The translations under genes were made by a program, and so were the position numbers. Below, piece after piece: positions 40,647 through 52,159 of a DNA stretch of 64,000 bases (its first letter is position 1; each line of letters opens with the position of its first letter). This DNA comes from Stachybotrys elegans (taxonomy: Eukaryota; Ascomycota; Sordariomycetes; Hypocreales; Stachybotryaceae): the NCBI GenBank assembly GCA_020746835.1, contig JAGPNK010000013.1:372001-436000 (forward strand), read 5' to 3'. The notes under the pieces were generated by a model that did no database searches, was not told the DNA's origin, and saw nothing but the letters and a program-made list of their open reading frames with translations.

Positions 40647-43600
40647 ATGGATTTCGTGAGTACTGCCTCTGCTCCAACGTACGACAGCCGCTGACGAGCA
40701 CCCTCCCCGCAGTGGTCGCGCTTGTTGAGCCCCCTCTCGGCCGGGAGCACCCAGGAAAAGGTGCGTCTCCCTGCCTCTCTGCCTCTGCCTCTGCCGCTCT
40801 GCCACTCTGCCTTCTCCTGGCTGGCGATAACTTCAGGCTAACCCGCTCCCGCCCCTCCCCTCCTCCAGGCCAAGTTGGACCCCGCGAAACGCCTCCATCG
40901 CTTCGAGAAGGAGTACAGCAACCTCCTCACCATCTGGCGCCGCTCCAACAACCTCTCCCAGGACAGCGAGGCCGCCGAGCAGCTCGAGATCCGTCTCCAG
41001 GAGCTCACCAACATCCTCAGCGACGAGAGCCGCCGCCCCCTCCCCCACCCTTGCATCCAATATGCCTCCATCAAGCAGATCTACGCTCCCATCGGCAAGA
41101 TTGCCACCATCTCCTACAACGAATGGATAATAAAGGAGGCCGTCCTCTTCTTCGCCACCCTCATCGAGAGCGAGGAGGAGGCCTTTGTCGAGAACCACTC
41201 CTTCTCCTCCAGCCTGACCAACCTCCTTGTGCGCATCACCGGCATAAACAGCGTTCGACTTGGCCTGGACACCGAGTCGCGCCTCGTCGAGTTGGCCTTC
41301 AACATAACCACAAAGATCCGTCTCGATCCCAACATCTTGCCCGCCTGGTTCAAGCCCCAGTCCCAGAAGGATGATACCAGGGGTGACCGCGATAAGTTCG
41401 CCGGCCGGACGCAAAAGGCCGACTTCCCTCTCTTCTACATCCTCATGGACTATATCCACCATGAGGGCAAGGTGGGAGACTTTGCACGGACGGGATTGCT
41501 GTACATTATTGAGGCGGCCTCCCGTTCCGCCCAGCTGGAGCAGTGGATTGTCGAGAGCGACCTGTCGACCCTCATGGCCACTGGCCTCGGCGCCCTCTAC
41601 AGCCAGCTGAGCCGCAAGCTCGTCATCGACCACCTCCCACACGACCTCCCTCCCATCCTCGCTCTCTCCGACTACGAACACCCCGAAGCCAACTACGAAA
41701 TCACAAGCTCTTGCTCTCCCGAGTTCCAGTCTCACCTCGAGACTTTTCTGTCTCATCTTATTTTCTGGCAGGATGTGCTGAACCACTGCAAGTCGGTCGA
41801 GGTCAAGACGACCCTTCTAGAGCATTTCCAGATCATCTTTCTGCAGCAATTACTGTACGTCTGCACCCTGCATAGTCTACTAAATCAGGCTTACTGACAT
41901 CCATCTCAGCTATCCGTCACTACTCGAGTCCTCTGATATCGACGGAGGCTCTTCGGTGGCAGTCTTGACCTATCTACGCCGCATTCTAGAGTCTCTTGAT
42001 CATCCAGACATGATCAATCTGATTCTTCATTACCTACTCGCTTTGCCCAACTCGCTTCCTGTGACGGATTCGGACAACGACACGTCCGTCAGCGAGGCCA
42101 GGAAGCGCAAGTCCATGAATCTAGCGTCGATGATGGCTAAGAAGACCGACACAAGCGTCACCCCCTTACTCTTCAATCTCGTCGATTTGATCTTGGCTTG
42201 TCTAAGATCTCAGAACGGGCAGACTATTCACGTTACCTTGCAACTTGTGTCTGCTATTCTCAAGAGGCACCATCGCTATGCTGTCATAACTCTTCTGCGG
42301 ACAGAGATTGTGCCCAAGACTAGGCAACGGACAGTCGGTGCTCATGAACAGGAGATTGAGTATCTCATGTATATGGCGGGGCTGCTAGGTGGTCTGGACA
42401 CATTCGACGAAACATATCAGAGTGTTCTTGGCGACACCATGACGAGGCTGGAGAGCCACCCGTGCTCTTTGAAACTTGTTGCCCCAAGAGCCAGCATCCA
42501 GGGCCCAGGAATTGCAGACAGCCTTCCCGGGGCACCCCGAGCCGTCAGAGAACATACCCTACGCCCAGATGACCCCCTCCTCAACGCCATGGTAGACCTG
42601 CTCGAGACCTTCTTCCTTAACCCCGTGGAGACCAACCTCTCTGTTACGGAAACGCTTGTCGGGCTCGGTATCTGCGGGTACATGAGCATCGAGGGCTGGC
42701 TGTGCCGCCACCCAGATTCCTACACCTACGAAGAGCCCGAGGCAGAAGCTGACGATTTAACATCGCCCATAAGCGATGAAGCGCCAGTCATAATAGCTGA
42801 GGAGATTGATCCAGTCGAGGCGGAAGAGCGGGAACACATCCGGGCTCTGGAAAAGTGTCGCCGCCGCCCTCAGTGGAAGCAGGACACACTCCCCCGCATC
42901 TTCCAGACCATCAAGCACCTCTGCGAGCAGGTCGTCACCTACAAGGAGACGATCCCTCGGTTCGAAGAGCTTGTGCAGCAGCGCCGCGCCGCCTTCATGG
43001 CCGCAGACTCTATCCTCGACCAGCCACCACCACCACCCATCCGTAAAGATGCTCCTCAGTTCGCCACCCCCGAGCGACCGAGCGCCGATGGACTTTCCCG
43101 CAGTGGCTCACCATCCCGCCCCTCAGGCATCGAGGGCTTCGCCCAACGTCTCCTTTCGGAGCTCGGCACACCCAGCCGCACGGGAAGTCCCCGTGGCCGC
43201 AAGGAGCCCCGCAGCTCCGGTACTGCCTCGCCCGCCGGACCCTTCTCCCTCCCCAAGTCTGGCAACCCCTTCGCCTCCGCAGCCCCCTCCACCCCCAAGG
43301 AGCAGCACAACCTCAGCCCCCGAGACACCTCGGCCGCCGCCACCCCCTGGGGCGGCTTCCCTCGCAGCCAGTCCCCCCAGCAGCAGTACGTCGAGCCCCG
43401 CGACGCCATAGTCGATAGCCAGGCCTCGGCCTTTGCCGCCATCGACCAGACCATCCTTGCCCGCCGTGTCGGCCCCCCAGACACGGGCACCCGGCTTCTG
43501 CGCCCCATCCCACTCAACTTCGACAAGCAGCCCCTTCCCGACCCCGTAGTCGACGCCGACAGGGAGACGGATGACGAGTACGAGACGGCCACGGAGACGG

Positions 43601-43776
43601 CTGCCGACTTTGAAGAGGCCGCTAGCACAAGGCCATCATCCCCGCCACCGCCCGAGCACACGGCCTCGGTGTCTCACATCGTCACCAACGTCATCATATT
43701 CCAGTCCTTTATCATGGAGCTGGCCAGTCTGATGCAGGTCCGCGCGGGGCTCTTCGACGAGGTGCGCTACATATAA
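40647..43776 (+). CDS. FHIP (FTS-Hook-interacting protein) of the FHF complex
   Basis: Exons 40647-40655, 40713-40760, 40869-41854 and 41910-43776 give 969 residues. The first exon is only nine bases (MDF) and joins to WSRLLSPLSAG, recreating the conserved FHIP N terminus. The N-terminal half is a helical-repeat domain (RRPLPHPCIQYASIKQIYAPI, LNHCKSVEVKTTLLEHFQIIF). A Pro/Ser-rich linker follows (about 690-860), then a short conserved C terminus (SHIVTNVIIFQSFIMELASLMQVRAGLFDEVRY). In filamentous fungi FHIP with Hook and FTS tethers early endosomes to dynein for transport along hyphae. Assignment rests on these N- and C-terminal blocks. Confidence 0.88.
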
Positions 43777-44072
43777 AGTCGTTTCCGGAGGAAAGGAAAA
43801 AGAACCAAAAGATGAGCACAGCGAGGCATATGCATGAAATGACATACAGACTGGGACGACAGGTTAGATAGTGGACCAATATACCCTACATTTACATATG
43901 GATTTTTTTTTTCTTCGCTGTAGTGTGCTACCTACCATATGGCATACCTACTTACACAGCGCTTTGTATACACACACTTTGAACGCTATGTTATAAGCTA
44001 CCAAGAAACACTTGCATAGTCACACGTCACCGAAACAGGCACACTTCAGAGTATAATAATATAATGAATTTG

Positions 44073-46775
44073 TTAACCAGCCATCCCCATCTCAGGGCTC
44101 ATCGGACCAGAACTACCACCGCTGCTGCTACCAGGATGGAAGCGGCTCGGCCACATCAGCGAGTCGTCGGCGCTCGACTGCGTGAAGCCGCTCACGTTAC
44201 TGAGCATGCTAGAGCTGCGGCCCCTCATACGGCCGCGGGGCTCAAAGGCCGGCGCCGTCGGAGGCAGCCAGCTGCTGGCGCTGGGCTCCGGGGCGACGGG
44301 CATCTCGTTCCAAACACCAACGGGGAAGTGAGGCGGCGCGGCCGGGTTGGGGTTCCATGTGCTCTGCTGAGGCTGGAACGCCTCGGCGTCCGGGTCAAAG
44401 GGCAAGCCGTTGGCCGAGTTCATGTACTCATGAAAACCATGCAACTGGGCCTGAGCATTGCGAATGTGATCGGTCCGGGCGGCGTTGGCGGCACGCACGT
44501 GGTTGAGACGCTCCTGATAGTTAGTCTCAATACCCAATGCGTGATCCTGCCAAACGGCCCGCTCCTGGTTTCGACGCTCCGCCTCATCCAGACCCCGATT
44601 GTTGGCATCGGTGATGTTGGCTAGCTCGTTCTCAACCTTGGCGATGCGCGTCGCTATCTTGTTCCGCCGCGTGTTGAGATTGGACTTTTCGACTTCCTTG
44701 GCCTTGACCTCGTTCTCGAGGCGTGTCTTGTGCTCCTTAAACTGCTTGGCTGCGCCGTCGTAGACCTTCTTCTCAGCATTGTAAGCCCGCTCCATCTTCT
44801 TCTTACGATCAATGAGCTCGGGGGCTGTGTCAAAGTTCTTGAGCTGATCAGCGATGCCTTGAGTATCCCGCTCGGCCTGGGACTTCTGCGTCTCCTGCTG
44901 ACGGATCTTTTGCTTGTACTTTTCATCATGGTTGCCTGCAGAGGCCAGCTGGTTGTCGGTAGTCTCATTGTCCTTGCGGAGCGCATTGATGCGCGTCTTC
45001 CACTCCTTGCGTGCCGTTTTGAGCCGGTTCTTCTCATCAGCCAGCTTCAGCTCGGCAGCTTCAATAGAGGTTCTCAAGGTTGTAGCGGGCGAATCGGGTC
45101 GGAGGGGCTGCTGATCATCTGGCACAGCAGGGGATGGACCATCGGCCTCGTGCTGAGGCTTCTGGGCAGTGCGGATGCTGGAGGAAAAGATGACCTCGTC
45201 GGTCTGGGTGTCGACAAATTCACAAACATATTTGGAAGCAGGGCGGAGTCCGTATATATCACCTGTCCAACGCGTACCTTCCGTTGAGTCGTCGTTGACA
45301 GGAAAGATGCGCGTCGGCTGCCAAAAGGCATCATTGACTCGGACATAGAACGGCTTGGCAGTATCGACGCCGGCGGGAAGGGTGCTCAGCTTGGGCAGCT
45401 CCGTATCGACGTCGGGAAACGGACTCGTGCCAAAACAGACTTCGTCACTCCCAATATATGATATCCAAATCTGGCCAACTTGTCTGTCGAACGGGGCATT
45501 CCCCAAGTTGTGGATGTCGGTGGCGTTGGATCCGGCAGATTCTGAAGCCGCATGGGATAGCTCATACTCTTTCATAACAACAATTTTGGTGCTGGCAAGG
45601 GCGGCCCACAGGGGCTGCTGCAGACGGACCTGAGCACTCTGCTTTCTCCTCTTCTTCGTTGACGGCTGCGAGGGCTGGGTCCAGGCCTCGGAGTCCGTAA
45701 CATTGTACCCGGTCTCGCCCGCCTCGGCAGTGGTCTGTGGCTTTCCCGCTTCAGGATCGCTAATACCAGTCGAAGCGTTGACCTTTTCTCGTCTCAGATA
45801 CCACTCGCGAATATACCGAACCATGCCTTGGGTGAGGATGTGGATAGCCAGGGCGCTCCTAAGCCAGCCGTTGGCATTCCTCTTATCATACACAGAATAG
45901 CCGGATTCGAAGGAGTCGCGGAAGAAGGTCGGAATCTTCCAATCCTCGGGGATGTGGCGGACAAGGTGAGACCAGTGTTGCCTGGTGGCGCGAAAGACAT
46001 GGTGGAGGAGAACCCAGGTGAAGCAAGTCGTGACGCCTCTGGACGTGCCATCCCTGGCGCTGGTACCACCACCGAGGGTAATGGCAATGACGGGCTTGGC
46101 GAAGTCGAGAATGATGTCTTGCATGGGCTGCCAGAGGAAGAGCCAGATGAGCATGAAGAAGAAGTCCATACATAGAACCGTTACGAGCGAGGGCATGGTC
46201 GAGTTTCCATCGAAAATCTCAGCGAGGTTGATGTTCATGCCGGAGCTAGTGGTGACCGGGGGCACGAAGGTGAGCAGAGTAAAGATGGTGTAGATGACGG
46301 AGAGCGAGAGCGAGGGGACGTGCATGAGGATGATGAGGATGGCGAGAGTATCCTGCATGGGCAGCGACTTGAGGACGGTGGCGGCGAGCTCCAGAGGCCC
46401 CGAGTCGCGGTGGACATCGGCATTCTTCATGGCGTTGACGTCGATCTGTCGGTGGCCGTCGAGGACATTGTTGGGGGCGTTGGAGCTGCAGGTGTCGGTA
46501 GAGGTCTCGGAGGCACCGCCGACCGAGGAGCGTCGGGTGCCATCGTGGGAGCGATCGGACAGGTCGGAATTGGCCTTGAGAGCATTGGCGGGCAGGGCGT
46601 TGGAAGGCAGGGGCGGGACAGAGGCGGCGTCGGAAGGTCTCGAGGGGTCGAGGTGTCCCTGGCTCTTCCTGGCGGCGACACGGCGGGTTGGGCCTACAAG
46701 TCCATGATCGTGCCTGGAGTCGCGGTTGGCGGCAGCGCCCTGCTGTCGCTTGGTCGAGCCCGACGCGCGAGGCAT
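44073..46775 (-). CDS. acrB: AcrB-like membrane and coiled-coil protein
   Basis: A single frame of 900 residues. The first 120 are Ser/Arg/Asp-rich and disordered. Hydrophobic segments at about 143-172 (LAILIILMHVPSLSLSVIYT...) and 195-215 (LVTVLCMDFFFMLIWLFLW), plus a weaker one near 245-258, suggest two or three membrane passes. A long Lys/Glu coiled coil follows (about 570-790), then a Pro/Ser/Gly-rich tail. This layout matches the A. nidulans AcrB protein, tied genetically to the CreB/CreC ubiquitination network and acriflavine resistance. The gene has a very long upstream region without other genes. Confidence 0.82.
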   Translation of the reverse strand: MPRASGSTKRQQGAAANRDSRHDHGLVGPTRRVAARKSQGHLDPSRPSDAASVPPLPSNALPANALKANSDLSDRSHDGTRRSSVGGASETSTDTCSSNAPNNVLDGHRQIDVNAMKNADVHRDSGPLELAATVLKSLPMQDTLAILIILMHVPSLSLSVIYTIFTLLTFVPPVTTSSGMNINLAEIFDGNSTMPSLVTVLCMDFFFMLIWLFLWQPMQDIILDFAKPVIAITLGGGTSARDGTSRGVTTCFTWVLLHHVFRATRQHWSHLVRHIPEDWKIPTFFRDSFESGYSVYDKRNANGWLRSALAIHILTQGMVRYIREWYLRREKVNASTGISDPEAGKPQTTAEAGETGYNVTDSEAWTQPSQPSTKKRRKQSAQVRLQQPLWAALASTKIVVMKEYELSHAASESAGSNATDIHNLGNAPFDRQVGQIWISYIGSDEVCFGTSPFPDVDTELPKLSTLPAGVDTAKPFYVRVNDAFWQPTRIFPVNDDSTEGTRWTGDIYGLRPASKYVCEFVDTQTDEVIFSSSIRTAQKPQHEADGPSPAVPDDQQPLRPDSPATTLRTSIEAAELKLADEKNRLKTARKEWKTRINALRKDNETTDNQLASAGNHDEKYKQKIRQQETQKSQAERDTQGIADQLKNFDTAPELIDRKKKMERAYNAEKKVYDGAAKQFKEHKTRLENEVKAKEVEKSNLNTRRNKIATRIAKVENELANITDANNRGLDEAERRNQERAVWQDHALGIETNYQERLNHVRAANAARTDHIRNAQAQLHGFHEYMNSANGLPFDPDAEAFQPQQSTWNPNPAAPPHFPVGVWNEMPVAPEPSASSWLPPTAPAFEPRGRMRGRSSSMLSNVSGFTQSSADDSLMWPSRFHPGSSSGGSSGPMSPEMGMAG

Positions 46776-49700
46776 ACGCCGCGGATGGGGGATCCCCTTA
46801 TTGCCGGCGACCCGGGCAGCCTTTGGATCAAGGCCAGGGCCGAGGCAACGGGGAACAAATCAGACGAGGACTCCCAAGGTACCAAGGTGAGACGAAGACG
46901 AGGGGATGTCGGATGGAATCAGAAAATGATTCAGGGGACGATGGGAGGACGAAGAATTAGAAGCGTTTTTGCGGGGTGTAGTAGGATGGGCGGCATCCAC
47001 TGTCACAGTGCAGATGCGTGCGCTGGGGCCCTGGAGATGCAGCAAGGTGTGTGTCGTGTGTGTGGTCGACGAAGCCGGACAGGTGCTGACAAAGTGGCCG
47101 TGTGTTCGACTGCAAACGGGCTGTGCGGCAGGACGACAACAGCAAAAAGGGAAGAAGAAGAAAAGAAAAGAAGAGGAAAAAAACTGGATGGAGAAGAGGA
47201 GGATGTCCCGAGTCTGGGTGGATCGCCGTTTCCGGTTGGAGGACGAGCCGGACAAGAGAGGGAGAGGGAGTGAGTTGTGTGTCGTGGACAAGGTTGAGGT
47301 GTAACCAAGGTTGTAAAAGGAAAAGCAGGTGCAGGCACAATGTGCAATGTGCAGGCCGTGCAGTACAGGTGAGATTTTCCGAAGAAGGGTTGGGCTAGCG
47401 AGCGGAGGTACCAGGTACAGGGGAGGCACGGCACGACCAAGGAACGATTGGTGGCGAGAGGCGGTGGTGGGGACGGGCCCTCAGGTCCCTCTACATGACT
47501 TCCCAAGTTGGTACTAACCTGACACACGCAGGGCAGCTTTATTTATTTCTGTACCTGACAAAACAAAACACACACACACACACAACAGGAACGGGCGAAG
47601 GATTTCTTACGGGCAAGGGATGCCTGCTGCTTGTTGGCGATTTTCTTGGGGGTAAAGCAACACGTGTTAGCTGACAGAGGAGGGAGATAGCGGGAGGGGA
47701 CAGGAGGCTTTGTTCGGATGATAGGGCAGCATGACGCTAGAATCGAGCACCGACAGGCCACTGGGCGCGCTAAGGGAAGCCTCATGCCCGCTAGCCACGC
47801 ACGGCAATTACTGGCCTACAAGCTTACAGACGGGAGTTTCATGTGCCACGGGCTGCATTAATTACATAACAGCCTCACTATTTTCCTTCCATCTATCCAT
47901 TGTCTTTTCATCTGTTGAGGGGCATTGTTGCGTTGCCAGATGTCGCGTGTCAAGCCCGTGTGCTGAATTTACATCAATGCATGCACCCATTCATCCGTCG
48001 GCTTGACCACGAAAGCATGGGTGAAGGTCTTGCCTGCCCGGCTTCCTCCTTGCCTTGGAAGGGCGACAACCTTACTCCGTACTTAGCACATAGTTTAGAT
48101 ACCGGTGGGGGCTATCTTTCACTTTCGTTCCCATCCTGGCCTGCATTTGGCAATCAAACAAAAATGGCAGCGCTGCAAAGCATGCAAACAACGGATGACA
48201 TCCGAAATCGCTCGACGGATGGATCCGTCTTGGCAGGGCCGATTCCTCTTCTCGGTCAACTTCAGAAGACTCGGAATCACGATGCGGAGTACACGTTCAT
48301 TCGCCCTGTCGCTGCAAAGTCGCAGGGGGAAAAAAATCATGTCCCGTCGGGATTTTTGATGAATAGTGAGACATCCATAGCCCCAGCACACGGCGGATAG
48401 TCTTTCTGTGTCTCCCAGAGTCAAGCTTTTCCCACCACCCACACCAAGTCCAACACACAGGTCATTTGCTGACGTCTTGGACCCTGTGGGTAAGCAAAGA
48501 AGGATGTGTGGCTGCTGCCACCTCGTGGAGGGGGAGGGGCCCCAGAGGAGCATTTGGTCCAGGCATCCGGATTAAAATGATAACATCACGGTCCATGATG
48601 GCGAGTTGCGACAGTCCTCGGGCTGTTGCAGTTCATCCCTGGTTGCTGTGGCGCCTGTTTCGATGCTTGCTGCCTGGCCGCCTCGCAAGAAGAGGCCCTT
48701 TCAGTCAAACAACGAGATACATGCAGGGGCCAGCATGTCTCTATTACAACGTTATGCATCTTGTAAGACGCCTTCAAATGCCGATCCCAATGCGCTAGAC
48801 ACGCCTCTCCATCCTAGACCGCTAGACCGAGTCGCGCTGGAAAATCTCTGTTTTTTTCACCATACTATTATGTACATGCCTGTAGTATTCGACCAATCGA
48901 CCCGGTTTTCATTCACACTTGTTTCCCCTCTATTTCATTTCTTGGTTCATCCTCCGAGAGCTCCGCCGCCCCTCCCGCTTGGTAGGTAGGTATCGTCACA
49001 TGAGAATGAAGAGAGAAAAAATGTTTGAGTGAATAATAGCAGCGCCTATCCCCCCTCGTAATTCTATTGTGGAGGCCGGGATGCCATGTCCACCCAAGAA
49101 GGGACTTGTCGCCGAAAGTCTTCATTGGCAGAACAAGGATCTGTGAAATCCACACACACGCACGCACGTACGATACACACACACACATGGCCGCACTCAC
49201 GCGCTCCCGCAAATTGTGCCGGACAACGGCTCGGCAGTTGGGGCAGCAGTGGTTGTTGGATGGCCCGGTAGTCATCCACCACGCACCCATCTCTCGTGCC
49301 GTGCTTCTGCTTGCCTTGCTTTACTTTGCTTGTGCAGTAGCCCCTCTTCACGATACAGACATGCTACCTACCAATGCGAGGTAGTACGCACTATGGTAGT
49401 AACTTGACTCGCGCCCTTTCTCCGCACTTGTTGCTTCATGCATGAATGGCCTCGTAGATAAGATCGTCAACCGCCAGTGCATTCGTTCGTGCCCCTGGCC
49501 TATCGCCATGCCGCCCTCTCGCTCTGACTCATATCGGACCAAAGAATGAAAAAAACATAGAGGCTGCTGGCTGCATCAGTCCCAAGATCTACTCCTGGCC
49601 GTCCCGCATTCGCCAATCATGTCGTCCCACCTGGACGCGGGGCAAGCGAACCTCTGCCTTGATCCGTTGTCCCCCCAGCCCGCCCATTCGTTCGCTTCCC

Positions 49701-50320
49701 TTGGTTCCCCTCTTCCCATCGTGATGGCCGACATCGTCGCTGCTGCTGATCGCCCTCGCATTGCTCCTTGAGGGAATAGCTGATCTACGCGGGATGTGTG
49801 ATGTGGCCATTAATGGCATGATATGGCCTCAAAGAGGCAACCTGCACGCCCGAGCCCAGGCTCCTTTTACCCACCTTGGTGTCTTGAAACCAGCCTTGAT
49901 AGTGCCGCTACTGGTCCGATGACATCCTGATAACGCGATGCATTGCGGCGGACTCCTTTCCATCTGCCCAGCGCGCCATGTAACAATCCAAGCTGAACAA
50001 TTTCCTAGTCCAACTATCACTAATTTTGAAGGATGCATCGTACCCCCAGCCACTTAACGTCGACCATGACAAAAGTCGAAGATAGCATATCAGGAACTAC
50101 TGAGTGAAGCGGCAAATAGTATCAGTAATCTATAGAGTCGCCTTGGCTCTTATCAAGGCCAGCGCTATTGGGAGAAGTCTACTCCAAATCTTGCTGTCAA
50201 ATGTCGCTCAACATCATAGTCCAGAACCAGGTTGATACCCAATATTCTTACATGTCCTCCTCTCTCCCTAACTCGAATAGTAACCACTATCGCAAGCCTC
50301 GATACCGTCTTAACCCCTCC
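46776..50320. other. Long gene-free stretch
   Basis: About 3.5 kb upstream of AcrB with no supportable gene. It is rich in low-complexity sequence (purine blocks near 47150-47270, CA runs at 47569-47584 and 49150-49190). It may hold the promoter and long leader of AcrB, and possibly non-coding RNA. Confidence 0.5.
47569..47584 (+). repeat. CA dinucleotide run
   Basis: Eight CA units in a row, in the gene-free region upstream of AcrB. Confidence 0.85.
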
Positions 50321-51520
50321 TCAATGCTTCCGCCTGCTATCCTTGTGCCCCCTGGACAGCTTCAAGCCTTTCATCAAGCGATCAAAGGTAACTCGCCCCA
50401 TCTTGGACTGACTCTGAGATGGCTCCTCAAAAAGCTCCTCCACCACCTCTTCTCTGGGCTCCCTTTCATGCCTTTCCTTGCTCCTGTCTTCAAAAGCTAC
50501 CTCCTGGTCCTTCTTCGCGGTGCGCGTGTGCTCTTGCCATCGTTCCCCCCATATTCCCCTCTCCAAGTACCAGAGTGGCCTAAACAAATATTTGTGTAAT
50601 TTGACGTGATGGTCCTTTAGCTCGCGTATGCGTTGCTGGACACTTGATGCGTTCTCATAGGCAATCTTTTGTGAATGCTTGTCGAGCAGCTCGTACTGGA
50701 TAGTTAATGAGCCCGCGCAGAATCCAGTGCCAGGATAAAAGAAGTTGACCTGGCCCTCCAGCTCCAGTTGGCTTGTGGCTTCCCCTGCTGAGGCCCAATT
50801 CAGCTGGGAATACGACACCAATGTTGCGTCTTCAGGGTCCCTCACGCAGTTCTGTCGGGATGTGAGTTTAAACTCGCCTGCTTCGTGGATGGAAACCTAC
50901 CTGCAATGGCGGCAAGCTCTCATAGGGAGCCATCTTGACCTCCACTCTACGTCTCAGAACCGCCTTGTCTCGTAGAATGTCAAGCTTCTTGATCGAGAAG
51001 TCTATCAGACGCTCAACCTGCGGCGTTCCCTCCACGAGAAGCTGCTCATAGGAGAGCGACCTGACCTGGCGTCCATGTCAGCGACATCTGCAGTTCAAGA
51101 TTTCATGGCGGTACTGACCCCGTTTGCATCCGCATCAATCCTCAAATGACGGTGATAATGAGGCGGTTGTCGTTCAAGAGCCGGCACCCTGCCCGGTTGG
51201 CCAAATTGTGCACCAATCCCACCAAGGTGATTCACGCTTTTGAGAATGCGACCGACCTGGAAAGCCTCTTCGCGCGAGCATCCCTCGAAGATGAGCACTC
51301 CAAGGTCATGGTATAGATGTGGAAGAGAGTTGTAAAGAATGTCAGGCCTGACCTGTTGATTGGGTCGTCCGATAAATGCTGCTTGACTACGGCGAGGTTT
51401 GATACCCCATCTCTGCAGCACTGGGAAGACTTGCTCTGCCGGCGATAGAGGAGATTGGAATCTCCTCAGCCCCCCTAGAGATTGAGCCGCTGCTTTGATT
51501 CCCGCGCGGGAAGCCTTGTC
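50321..51520 (-). CDS. Three-exon fungal protein, function unknown
   Basis: Exons in coding order 51520-51119, 51065-50901 and 50851-50321 join in phase 0 and give 365 residues. The start MDKASRAGIKAAAQSLGGLRRF is amphipathic and could be a mitochondrial or membrane-associating segment. The middle contains LPHLYHDLGVLIFEGCSREEAF and RSLSYEQLLVEGTPQVERLIDFSIKKLDIL. The last exon has QLNWASAGEATSQLELEGQVNFFYPG, a charged helix and a very Glu/Arg/Lys-rich tail. I recognise no family. Splice sites (GTCAGT, GTAGGT donors) and frame continuity make the gene model fair. Confidence 0.6.
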
Positions 51521-51689
51521 CATTGTGGTAGGCGATGTGCACAAATGTCTGATGTCAATGCCTTCTCCACGAGGCTGAAGAGTGAAGGGGATGAGTTTTC
51601 TGACAAATACAGCTAGTCACAGCCTCGCCGCCTATACCACCCAGTAATGTTACTCCCCGCCACCGACCAAACCCTCAACCATCATCGCC

Positions 51690-52045
51690 ATGTCGACCAA
51701 TAACCCTGAATTGAAAAGGCAGGTCGTCGCAATTTACAAAGGTAAGTGTCTTACGTGGCCGCTGCCAGCGCCTTGTCTTATATTCGCAGAGCTGCTCTAC
51801 CTCGGCAGAGAGTATCCTCTCGGCTTTGGATACTTTCGCCCGCGCCTCCACAAGGCCTTCATGGCCAAGGCCTCAGAGAGCGACCCAGACAAGATTCGCC
51901 AGGGCATTGCGCAGGCGGAATATGTAAAGAAGGGTAGGTTGAATCGCGATTGCCGAGAGCCCTGCTAATTGATGCAGAAATCGAGGCTCTCTACTACCTC
52001 AAACGATATCGCACACTGAGGAAACGCTACGATGCAGACGCGTAG
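51690..52045 (+). CDS. LYR-motif protein, LYRM5/ETFRF1-like
   Basis: Exons 51690-51741, 51790-51933 and 51978-52045 give an 87-residue protein. The sequence [32 protein letters not shown] spans both sides of the first intron and has the LYR-family pattern (here YLGRE followed by YPLG and F). The second helix block is IRQGIAQAEYVKKEIEALYYLKRYRTLRKRY. In animals ETFRF1 (LYRM5) regulates the electron transfer flavoprotein in the mitochondrial matrix; small LYR proteins also bind acyl carrier protein. The product is too short to be seen as one continuous frame. It is divergent from the unknown gene to its left and convergent with the methyltransferase gene. Confidence 0.8.
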
Positions 52046-52159
52046 CGCATCGAGTCGTCTACTTCACAAGAGGTTGTTCACAAGGCACGCGGGTGATTGT
52101 AAATTTTGCTTGTCATACAGTGCATAATCATTGACTTTTGTACATAGAATCATTATGCC

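Noticed and set aside
40833..41786. 317-codon minus-strand frame opposite FHIP
   Set aside because: Antisense shadow of a GC-rich exon; FHIP is clearly the coding sense.
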